15,727 nt of DNA. Source: Nitrospirota bacterium. GTDB taxonomy: Bacteria; NPL-UPA2; JAGMAN01. The DNA lies in contig JAUWHM010000048.1 in assembly GCA_030605915.1 (NCBI GenBank), positions 1 through 15,727 of the forward strand, given 5' to 3'. Shown here piece by piece: positions 5,988-13,255 of this stretch. Position 1 is the first letter of the stretch. Each line of letters begins with the position of its first letter. The notes under the pieces were generated by a model, which saw only the letters and a list, made by a program, of their open reading frames with translations, did not search any database and was not told the origin of the DNA. The position numbers were made by a program, and so were the translations under genes.

Positions 5988-8636
5988 ATGAATCAGCTTC
6001 GTAAGACTGTTCTTTACGACAGGCATGTGGCCCTGGGAGCAAATATGGTGGAGTTTGGAGAATGGAATATGCCTCTCCACTATAGAAGCGGAATTGTGGA
6101 AGAGCATTTACTGACCAGGAAGCGGGCCGGGCTTTTCGATGTTTCTCACATGGGAAGGTTTGCTTTTCGCGGAAAGGGCATGCTTCCTTTTCTCCAGCAT
6201 GTTCTTTCCAACAATGCCGAAGCCCTGGAGGTAGGTCAGTGTCACTATACAATAATCCCCAATGATAATGGAGGTGCAATTGACGATGCCTATCTTTACC
6301 GCTTTGTTGAGGATGAATACCTCTTAGTGGTAAATGCGGAAAACCGGGAGAAGGATTGGGATCATTTCCAGAGGATTCTCAAAGGATTTGAGGAAGTAGA
6401 AATGGTGAATCAATCGGAAGATACGGTCATGTTTTCCCTGCAGGGTCCCTCCTCGAAACTTATATTAACTGGGGTTATTGATTCAGGATCCCTCCCAGAG
6501 CCAATAAGAAACACACTCAGTATTGCGACCATAAATGCGGCTAAAGTTCTAATCAGCACCACAGGATATACGGGTGAACCCATCTGTTTTGAGCTTTTCA
6601 CAACCAGCAAGGATGCGCTTACAATCTGGGACCTCTTGATTGAACGAGGAGCAGCCCCTGTAGGATTGGGGGCCAGGGATACCCTCAGACTTGAGGCAAG
6701 CCTTCCTCTGTATGGTCACGAACTGGGACTCGACCCTGAGGGAAGAGAGATACCCATCTTATCATGTCCCCTTTCCAAACTTGGTGTTAGTTTCTCTTCA
6801 TTGAAAGGTGATTTCATTGGGAAGAACGCCCTTATGAAACAGTTTGAAGCCTTAAAGAAAACCATAAAGAGGGATTATTCTCTGAGAGTGGACCTTCCAA
6901 GATTGATCAGGCCGGTGGCCCTCGCGGGAAGAGGTGTTGCCAGGGCAGGAGCCGAAGTATTCGTAGAAAAAAAGCAAGTAGGCTTTGTAACCAGTGGCAC
7001 GATGGTGCCTTACTGGAAGACTGAGGGGAGAGGACTCTCCAGCAGGGTCACTGAGGAAAAGGGAATGCGAGCCATCTGCTGTGCTCTCCTCGATAGCAAT
7101 CTTCATGAAGATGACCGGGTAGAGGTTGAAATCAGGGGGAAGAGGGTAGAAGCGGTTATCGTTCCGTTCCACTTGAGGTCCGAAGCGCCTCCCCATGCCC
7201 GGCCGATTTTGTGGGACCATGTTTTCAAAGAGGAGGAGGTTTTTTCAGGAGCTACTGTTTCGGAAAAGGTGCACTATCTCCTTAAAAAGACAATGGAGAA
7301 TACCATCTGGAGGCAAACTGAATGCATTAACCTCATCCCATCCGAACAGACCCAATCCCCCATGACCCGTCTGCTTTCTATTATGGATCCTGCGTTTCGC
7401 TATGCGGAACATAAGCGCATTAAGGCTTTTTACGATGCGGATATCTTCTATTACCAAGGCACTGATTTTATTGAAGAGGCCGAGAGGCTGTTGGAGAATG
7501 AACTGCGCCTCTTTTTAAGTTGTACAGAGGTGGAAACTCGCCTGATTAGCGGCCAGATGGCTAATACTGCTGTTTTTAGCGCAATGGTTGACTACCTGAA
7601 CCGAGCGGATAGGAAGAGTGAACCGAGAAGAATCCGCTATGTTTTGAACAACCATATCATGACAGGGGGGCATCTTAGCGCCCAGCCTATGGGCGCCTTG
7701 CGGGATTTTGTTGCTCACAATCCAAAAACGGAGAAGCCAGCCGTTGTCAATTTCCCGATTCTTCCTGAAAACCCATACAAAATAGATGTTTCTGCTTGCC
7801 GGGAAATTATTGCCGAATACAAACCGGAGTTGATTATCTTTGGCAAGAGTATGGTTCTTCATCCAGAACCGGTTGCCCAGATAAAATCATTTGTGGATGA
7901 TCTTTCCGTAAGGTCTATCATTATGTATGACATGGCCCATGTCTTAGGAATTGTTGGCCCCTATTTCCAGGAGCCTTTTAAGGAGGGAGTTGATATAGTC
8001 ACAGCTTCTACGCACAAGACCTTCTTTGGTACCCAGAGGGGTATCGCCGCTTCAAATTATAAAGAGCAGGATGAACACTATGAATTCTGGGAAGCAATCA
8101 CAAGGAGGACGTTTCCGGGAAGCGTGAGCAATCATCATCTCGGAACTATGGTAGGGTTGCTGATGGCTGCTTACGAGATGAATTATTTCAAAGATGAATA
8201 TCAGAAGAAAGTCCTGGCCAATGCAAAGGCATTTGCCAGGGCACTTAAAGATAGCGGTATGGATGTAGGTGGAGACCCTGATGTTTCTTATACGGAAACC
8301 CATCAGGTGATCATCAATATCGGTTACGGAAAAGGACCAGAAGTGGCCAGGAAGCTTGAGGAGAATAATATAATAGTTAACTACCAGGCAACTGCTGAAG
8401 CAGAAGGTTTTACTGTGGCCGGCTCTCTAAGGTTAGGGGTCACTGAGATGACAAGATTTGGGATGGAAGAAGAGAATTTTAGAACCCTTGCCCAATTTAT
8501 TCATGATGTGGTGATTAAGGAAAAATCCGTAAAAGAAGAAGTCAAATCGTTTAGAAAAAGGTTCTCCGATCTTAAGTTTCGTTTCTCCGGCAAGGAATTT
8601 GATGCAGTTATGGAAAGGCTTCATAGACTTATATAA
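5988..8636 (+). CDS. gcvT-glyA: GcvT-SHMT fusion (aminomethyltransferase + serine hydroxymethyltransferase)
   Basis: One 882-residue frame holds two enzymes. Residues 1-~408 are the glycine cleavage T protein: GIVEEHLLTRKRAGLFDVSH near the start, the catalytic region GGAIDDAYLYR (Asp99/Asp100), TGYTGE, and ARDTLRLEASLPLYGHEL. Typical T proteins have ~365 residues. Residues ~409-882 are a divergent SHMT: INLIPSEQ, RYAEH, and the PLP Schiff-base motif ASTHKTFFGTQRG with Lys677. Together they would make 5,10-methylene-THF from lipoyl-bound aminomethyl and use it with glycine to make serine. ATG at 5988 has AGGGA seven bases upstream; the in-frame TTG at 5919 adds 23 unconserved residues and was rejected. 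It is the first gene after the riboswitch. The frame crosses the junction without a stop or frameshift. The function of each half is well supported; channelling between them is inferred. Confidence 0.93.
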   Translation: MNQLRKTVLYDRHVALGANMVEFGEWNMPLHYRSGIVEEHLLTRKRAGLFDVSHMGRFAFRGKGMLPFLQHVLSNNAEALEVGQCHYTIIPNDNGGAIDDAYLYRFVEDEYLLVVNAENREKDWDHFQRILKGFEEVEMVNQSEDTVMFSLQGPSSKLILTGVIDSGSLPEPIRNTLSIATINAAKVLISTTGYTGEPICFELFTTSKDALTIWDLLIERGAAPVGLGARDTLRLEASLPLYGHELGLDPEGREIPILSCPLSKLGVSFSSLKGDFIGKNALMKQFEALKKTIKRDYSLRVDLPRLIRPVALAGRGVARAGAEVFVEKKQVGFVTSGTMVPYWKTEGRGLSSRVTEEKGMRAICCALLDSNLHEDDRVEVEIRGKRVEAVIVPFHLRSEAPPHARPILWDHVFKEEEVFSGATVSEKVHYLLKKTMENTIWRQTECINLIPSEQTQSPMTRLLSIMDPAFRYAEHKRIKAFYDADIFYYQGTDFIEEAERLLENELRLFLSCTEVETRLISGQMANTAVFSAMVDYLNRADRKSEPRRIRYVLNNHIMTGGHLSAQPMGALRDFVAHNPKTEKPAVVNFPILPENPYKIDVSACREIIAEYKPELIIFGKSMVLHPEPVAQIKSFVDDLSVRSIIMYDMAHVLGIVGPYFQEPFKEGVDIVTASTHKTFFGTQRGIAASNYKEQDEHYEFWEAITRRTFPGSVSNHHLGTMVGLLMAAYEMNYFKDEYQKKVLANAKAFARALKDSGMDVGGDPDVSYTETHQVIINIGYGKGPEVARKLEENNIIVNYQATAEAEGFTVAGSLRLGVTEMTRFGMEEENFRTLAQFIHDVVIKEKSVKEEVKSFRKRFSDLKFRFSGKEFDAVMERLHRLI

Positions 8637-8699
8637 CCTTTCCATTTGAGACTAACATAAAGTTGGATTCGAGCTCTTTTTATAGAAAGGAGCATAAAT

Positions 8700-9086
8700 A
8701 TGTATCCGGCAGATTTGAAATACACCGATACCCATGAATGGGTTAGGATTGAAGAGAAGACAGGAACGGTAACGGTAGGAATCAGTGAGTACGCCGTAAA
8801 ACAGATCAGTGATATTGTTTTTCTTGAACTGCCCTCTGTAGGCGATAACCTCAAGAAGGGCTCCCCTTTTGGGGCTATTGAATCAGTCAAGGCAGTATTC
8901 GATTTGAACTCACCGGTAACCGGCGAGGTGACGGAAGTCAACCAGGCCATTACTGATAATCTTGACCTGTTACAGACTGACCCTTATGGCCAGGGCTGGA
9001 TGATCAAGATAAAGGTGGAGAGTGAAGATGAGTTTGAGGCTTTGATGAATGCAGTAGACTATGAAAATCATACCAGGAATGCATAA
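8700..9086 (+). CDS. gcvH: glycine cleavage system H protein
   Basis: The lipoyl carrier of the glycine cleavage system, which shuttles the aminomethyl group from P to T protein and electrons to the L protein. The 128-residue length is usual. The protein opens with YTDTHEWVR (residues 8-16), a family hallmark, and carries the lipoylation motif ESVKAV with Lys64, followed by DLNSPVTGEV. The C-terminal DPYGQGWMIKI segment is typical. AAGGAG lies seven bases before ATG. It follows the fusion gene by 63 bases. The lipM-like gene at the end of the operon probably supplies the octanoyl or lipoyl group for Lys64. Confidence 0.97.
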   Translation: MYPADLKYTDTHEWVRIEEKTGTVTVGISEYAVKQISDIVFLELPSVGDNLKKGSPFGAIESVKAVFDLNSPVTGEVTEVNQAITDNLDLLQTDPYGQGWMIKIKVESEDEFEALMNAVDYENHTRNA

Positions 9087-9125
9087 ACCACAGAGAGTAT
9101 GGAAGGAAAAAAGAGAGAAGTTCAA

Positions 9126-9190
9126 GAAAATCGCTTCGTGATAACTTCAACGCGATTTTCAGTGGTTAGGAAAGTATTTTATACTTTCCT
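9126..9190. repeat. two hairpins between gcvH and gcvPA
   Basis: The first is a 9-bp stem, GAAAATCGC/GCGATTTTC, at 9126-9134 and 9152-9160 with a 17-base loop. The second is a 10-bp stem, AGGAAAGTAT/ATACTTTCCT, at 9168-9190 with a TTT loop. No T-run follows, so full termination is unlikely. They may stabilise or cut the message between gcvH and gcvPA. The second has the same 3-base-loop style as the stems near 4900. Confidence 0.6.
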
Positions 9191-9221
9191 ATACCGTTAA
9201 AAAGGAAGAAGGAGGACATTA

Positions 9222-10556
9222 ATGCCCTATATCTCCAATACGGATGAGGACAGAGTTAGGATGTTGGCTGAGTTGGGATTAACATCAAAGGAAGAACTCT
9301 TTGATGATATCCCGGCTGATTTGCGACCTTTCTCTTTTAATCTACCACCAGGCCTATCAGAACTCGAAGTCCGTCGTTTCACCCAGACCCTGGCAGATAA
9401 GAATGCCACTGATCTTATCTGTTTCCTGGGCGGTGGTTTCTACGATCACTTTGTCCCGGCTGCCCTGGAGACAATAATCTCACGCAGTGAATTCTATACC
9501 GCTTATACCCCTTATCAACCGGAGATTTCCCAGGGGACACTCCAGGCCATGTATGAATATCAATCAGCTATTTGTACCCTGACAGAAATGGAGGCGGCTA
9601 ATGCTTCTTTATATGACGGTGGGACTGCCCTTTACGAAGCAATGATGATGGCGGTCCGGATTACTAAGAGGAGAAAGGTTGTTGTAGATGAAGGAGTCAG
9701 TCCTATATATAGAAAGATGCTGCATTGTTATACCAGCAACCTGGATTTGGAATTTATTGAAGTACCAGTAGCCCGAGATGGCCGGGCTGACAGACAGGCA
9801 ATAAAGACACAACTTGATAAAAATACATCTTGCCTTATCTTACAAAACCCCAATTTCTTCGGCTGTGTGGACGATGTTACAGACTTAGCTAAGTCAGCTC
9901 ATAAATCAGGCAGTCTGGTCATCCTTTCAACCTATCCCATTTCTCTCGGTATATTAAAGACGCCGGGTGAAATGCAAGTGGATATTGCTACTGGCGAAGG
10001 CCAAAGTTTAGGGCTGGGACTTTCTTTCGGAGGGCCATACCTTGGTTTTATGACCGTGCGTTCCAAATATATCCGCCAGATGCCAGGCCGCATCGTAGGT
10101 GAGACAATAGATAAAAATGGCCAACGCGGCTTTGTGCTCACGCTCCAGACAAGAGAACAGCATATCCGCAGGGAGAAAGCGACTTCTAATATATGTTCTA
10201 ATGAAGCTCTCTGTGCACTTTCTGCTATTGTCTATCTTAGTCTTATAGGCAAGGAAGGTCTGAAGGAGGTAGCTGAGCTTTGTAGCGCTAAAGCCGATTA
10301 TACCCTCAAACGTCTTTCAGAAATACCAGGTGTAAAGGCAAGATTCCCGACCCCTATATTTAATGAGTTTACCTTAGAACTTCCCAAAGATGCCGGTGAT
10401 ATTATCGGGCAGTTAATTGAAAAAGGGATAATGGCTGGATTCCCTCTGGGATGCTACTATAAGAATATGGAGAAGTGTATGCTAATAGCCGTCACCGAAA
10501 AAAGGACAAAAGAGGAAATAGATTTGCTGGCTGAGACGCTGGAGGCAGTTTTGTAA
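9222..10556 (+). CDS. gcvPA: glycine dehydrogenase (decarboxylating) subunit 1
   Basis: The alpha chain of the split P protein, which with GcvPB forms the PLP-dependent glycine decarboxylase that loads the aminomethyl group onto GcvH. Its 444 residues match the usual length of the N-terminal half of single-chain GcvP. Motifs include the N-terminal YISNTDEDRVRML, FLGGGFYDH, a TPYQPEISQGTLQAMYEYQ block, ASLYDGGTALYEA, and the C-terminal-half REQHIRREKATSNICSNEAL block, all typical of GcvPA. The PLP lysine is on the partner chain, as expected. GGAGG lies six bases before ATG. It is two bases from gcvPB. Split subunits are common in Gram-positive and many other anaerobic bacteria. Confidence 0.97.
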   Translation: MPYISNTDEDRVRMLAELGLTSKEELFDDIPADLRPFSFNLPPGLSELEVRRFTQTLADKNATDLICFLGGGFYDHFVPAALETIISRSEFYTAYTPYQPEISQGTLQAMYEYQSAICTLTEMEAANASLYDGGTALYEAMMMAVRITKRRKVVVDEGVSPIYRKMLHCYTSNLDLEFIEVPVARDGRADRQAIKTQLDKNTSCLILQNPNFFGCVDDVTDLAKSAHKSGSLVILSTYPISLGILKTPGEMQVDIATGEGQSLGLGLSFGGPYLGFMTVRSKYIRQMPGRIVGETIDKNGQRGFVLTLQTREQHIRREKATSNICSNEALCALSAIVYLSLIGKEGLKEVAELCSAKADYTLKRLSEIPGVKARFPTPIFNEFTLELPKDAGDIIGQLIEKGIMAGFPLGCYYKNMEKCMLIAVTEKRTKEEIDLLAETLEAVL

Positions 10557-10558
10557 AA

Positions 10559-12007
10559 ATGAAACTTATTTTTGAAAAAAGCGTTGCTGGGAGAAGAGGG
10601 GTAAGATTACCTAAATGCGATGTTCTTGCTGAGTTGGCAGTTCCTGAAGAACTTAAACGCAAACAACCTCCTGACCTACCAGAGGTCTCCGAGCTGGAGA
10701 CAGTTCGGCATTGGACTGAACTGTCCAGACACAATTTTGGAGTAGATACTAACTTCTATCCTTTAGGCTCTTGCACCATGAAATATAATCCGAAGATAGG
10801 GGAAGAGGTAGCTAAATATCAAGGTTTTAGTAGCCTGCATCCACTCCTGCCTCAACTTCGCCAGGGTGGCGTCCTTACCCAGGGTGCACTGCAGGTAATC
10901 TATGAGACAGAACGGCTCCTGTCAGAGATTACTGGCATGGCTGAGTTTACCATGCAGCCTTTAGCCGGTGCTCATGGAGAACTGACCGGGATAATGCTTA
11001 TTGCCGCCTATCACAAATCAAAAGGTAACAGAAAGACAAAGGTCATTATCCCTGATTCAGCACATGGAACCAATCCGGCCAGTGCCGCTATTGCCGGGTA
11101 TGAAGTTGTATCAGTGCCTTCTAATAATAACGGTGTTATGGATTTTAATGAGTTTGAGAAAGTTCTTAATGAAGAAGTAGCCGCAGTGATGCTTACCTGT
11201 CCGAACACCTTAGGGTTATTTAACCCTGATATAAAGAAGATTGCGGACAGGACACACCAGGTGGGTGGATTGATGTACTATGATGGAGCAAATCTAAATG
11301 CTATTTTAGGAAAATGCCGACCGGGTGATATCGGGTTTGATGTTGTGCATTTAAATCTACACAAGACCTTTGGCACCCCTCATGGGGGAGGTGGGCCAGG
11401 GGCAGGGCCGGTGGGAGTAAAAGAGCATTTAAAAGAATTTCTTCCCATCTCCCTGGTAGTGAAAAGGCCAGATGGCACTTATGCCCTTGAATATGACCGC
11501 CCTAAATCCATCGGATATGTAGCCCCGTTCTATGGCAATTTTGGGGTTATACTCAAGTGCTATGTCTATATCCTGCTTCTCGGCCGAGAGGGTTTAATCA
11601 GGGTGGCGGAGAATGCGGTGCTTAATGCCAATTACATGATGGAAAAACTAAAATCCTATTACCATCTTCCCTATGACCGCAGATGTATGCATGAATTTGT
11701 CTTATCAGCTAAAAGACAGAAAGAAAAAGGGGTGAAGGCTCTTGATATCGCCAAGCGCCTGCTGGATTTTGGTTTTCATCCGCCGACCATATATTTCCCT
11801 CTTATTGTAGAGGAGGCCATGATGATTGAGCCTACGGAAACCGAGTCCAGGGAAACACTGGATAAATTTATTGAGGCTATGATTCAGATTGCCGGAGAGG
11901 CAGAGCAGGAACCGCAGCGTCTAAAAGATGCCCCACATAATTTAGACATATCCAGGTTGGATGAGGTGACCGCGGCCAGGGAGCCTAACCTGAGGTGGAA
12001 AGGATGA
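10559..12007 (+). CDS. gcvPB: glycine dehydrogenase (decarboxylating) subunit 2
   Basis: The catalytic beta chain of the split P protein. It has 482 residues, the normal length. The PLP-binding motif HLNLHKTFGTPHGGGGPG carries Schiff-base Lys269. Other family blocks are FYPLGSCTMKYNPK near residue 66, QPLAGAHGELTG, DSAHGTNPASAA, and CPNTLGLF. It starts two bases after the gcvPA stop codon; a GGAGG thirteen bases upstream lies within gcvPA, so translation is probably coupled. Its stop codon overlaps the ATG of the next gene. Complete and unremarkable. Confidence 0.97.
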   Translation: MKLIFEKSVAGRRGVRLPKCDVLAELAVPEELKRKQPPDLPEVSELETVRHWTELSRHNFGVDTNFYPLGSCTMKYNPKIGEEVAKYQGFSSLHPLLPQLRQGGVLTQGALQVIYETERLLSEITGMAEFTMQPLAGAHGELTGIMLIAAYHKSKGNRKTKVIIPDSAHGTNPASAAIAGYEVVSVPSNNNGVMDFNEFEKVLNEEVAAVMLTCPNTLGLFNPDIKKIADRTHQVGGLMYYDGANLNAILGKCRPGDIGFDVVHLNLHKTFGTPHGGGGPGAGPVGVKEHLKEFLPISLVVKRPDGTYALEYDRPKSIGYVAPFYGNFGVILKCYVYILLLGREGLIRVAENAVLNANYMMEKLKSYYHLPYDRRCMHEFVLSAKRQKEKGVKALDIAKRLLDFGFHPPTIYFPLIVEEAMMIEPTETESRETLDKFIEAMIQIAGEAEQEPQRLKDAPHNLDISRLDEVTAAREPNLRWKG

Positions 12008-12885
12008 AGTGGCGGCTAATTCAATCAGGCCACCTGGACGGCTATACCAACATGGCCATAGATGAGGCGGTATTTACATTAAGTGCGACCAGTGATATCC
12101 CCCCGACCTTGAGGTTATACGGCTGGAAGCCGCCAGCAATCTCCATCGGTTACTTTCAAAACCACCTATCTCCTCCCCCATCGAGGGAGAGGTCTCCGAA
12201 GGCGACTCGCCGTGGCGAGACTAAGGAGAGGGACAAATTATTGAAATTGCGATACGACAAAATAGATATTGTCAGGCGCTTGACCGGAGGTGGGGCTATA
12301 CTCCATGATCAGGAATTAACCTTCTGTTTAGTCACTACCCTTAAGGATTCTATCATACCGGATGATATTTTTGCTTCTTATAATCTTATCTCCAGAGCCG
12401 TTATTAAGGGCTTGCAGACCCTGGGGATAGAGACGCAAATAAGAGGAGATGGAGCTGCTGTAAGACTCGTTACATGTTCACAATCTAACAGGGTAAGCAA
12501 CCGAGCGGTATCTAAGCAACGTGAGCCCTTCTTCTGCTTTGCCAGACCATCAAAATATGATATAATATTTAAGGGCAAGAAACTGGTAGGGAGTGCCCAG
12601 CGAAGAAAGAACGGTGTTCTCCTGCACCATGGTTCTATCCTACTGGATGAGCAGAATCTTGATGGGGCTACATCTATAAATTCTATTCTGGGCAGGAAGG
12701 TTGAATGGGAAGAACTTGGCAGAAACATTGTGCAAGGGTTTGAAAGGAAATTATCAATAGACCTGGTTCCAGAGGAATTGACTGAAGAGGAGTTAGAATT
12801 ATCTCAACAATTGGTGATGGCAAAAAATTCCAAAAAAACCCCAAAAAACTTGACAAGCAGAGAGGCTGTAGAACCTTTTCTATAA
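12004..12885 (+). CDS. LipM/LplA-type lipoyl or octanoyl transferase with an unusual insertion
   Basis: A 293-residue member of the biotin/lipoate A/B ligase fold. Motifs: NMAIDEA (16-22), RLYGWKPPAISIGYFQN (37-53), RRLTGGGAILHDQEL (91-105), and CFARPSKYDI with Cys178 followed by GKKLVGSAQRR and HHGSILLD. The Cys in this place and the whole motif order look more like the octanoyltransferase LipM than classic LplA. LipM moves octanoate from acyl carrier protein to GcvH, which fits this operon, but lipoate ligase activity cannot be excluded. ATG overlaps the gcvPB stop as ATGA; a GTG nine bases earlier was rejected. Residues ~54-77 (Ser, Arg, Lys, Pro and Glu rich) look like an extra in-frame insertion between YFQN and VRR. 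The stretch before Cys178 is also longer than I expect. Confidence 0.85.
   Translation: MKWRLIQSGHLDGYTNMAIDEAVFTLSATSDIPPTLRLYGWKPPAISIGYFQNHLSPPPSRERSPKATRRGETKERDKLLKLRYDKIDIVRRLTGGGAILHDQELTFCLVTTLKDSIIPDDIFASYNLISRAVIKGLQTLGIETQIRGDGAAVRLVTCSQSNRVSNRAVSKQREPFFCFARPSKYDIIFKGKKLVGSAQRRKNGVLLHHGSILLDEQNLDGATSINSILGRKVEWEELGRNIVQGFERKLSIDLVPEELTEEELELSQQLVMAKNSKKTPKNLTSREAVEPFL
12169..12229. repeat. palindromic insertion inside the lipM-like gene
   Basis: This GC-rich stretch has nested symmetry: TCTCCT (12169-12174) with AGGAGA (12224-12229), CTCCC/GGGAG-type pairing within 12170-12190, and a perfect CTCGCC-GT-GGCGAG hairpin (12206-12219). It encodes low-complexity residues that interrupt the conserved domain in frame. 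It looks like a small palindromic repeat element that inserted without breaking the gene. Confidence 0.55.
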
Positions 12886-12913
12886 ACACCTATTAAAAAG
12901 TGATGGAGGTGTT

Positions 12914-13090
12914 ATGTTGAACAAAAACAGAATTAGCAAATTAGCTTTATATATTGTTGTAGTCCTTAAGGATATGTTTGATAAAGAAGGGATTCCCTAT
13001 CCTACAAGAAGCCTTAGCTGGGAGGAATTCAGCTATTCCAGACAGGAAGATTGGGGATGTTCTTATCTGGAAGATACTACGTTCCAATAG
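12914..13090 (+). CDS. 58-residue hypothetical frame, possibly a gene remnant
   Basis: An ATG frame of 58 codons, with GGAGG four bases upstream. The product begins MLNKNRISKLALYIVVVLKD and contains KEGIPYPTRSLSWEEF before ending in ...EDTTFQ. There is no recognised domain and no clear signal peptide, though residues 10-18 are hydrophobic. It follows the lipM-like gene by 28 bases on the same strand. It may be a real small gene, or the intact start of a longer gene whose remainder decayed (see the next region). Confidence 0.35.
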   Translation: MLNKNRISKLALYIVVVLKDMFDKEGIPYPTRSLSWEEFSYSRQEDWGCSYLEDTTFQ

Positions 13091-13255
13091 TCAGTGGTGT
13101 AGTAAAAGGTTTTAGATGGGGCGTGGCGCCAGGACTGCATCAGAAGAAGCCGCGAAGAAAGCATGTAAGAGGATAAATGAGTTATTGAAAGGTAACTAAT
13201 TGGAGGAAGACTTGCAAGAAATTCAAAACGAGTTGAGAGATTGGAGAAGCGGATA
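13091..13255 (+). other. short broken frames, possible gene decay
   Basis: Within this stretch one frame reads ARTASEEAAKKACKRINELLKGN (coding bases 13128-13196, shown here only by its character: helical, Lys/Glu rich), followed at once by a stop and then EEDLQEIQNELRDW-like sequence to 13253. Another frame reads VPIVSGVVKGFRWG (about 13086-13127). Protein-like composition in changing frames with stops between suggests a frameshifted remnant. No RNA gene or terminator was recognised in 12886-13255. Confidence 0.3.

Noticed and set aside
5860..6279. 139-residue antisense frame over the start of gcvT
   Set aside because: It is the shadow of a strongly conserved gene and shows no family motif or ribosome site.
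12850..12855. TTGACA near the end of the lipM-like gene as a promoter for the downstream genes
   Set aside because: The only TATAAA-like hexamer (12881-12886) is 25 bases away, too far for a normal promoter.
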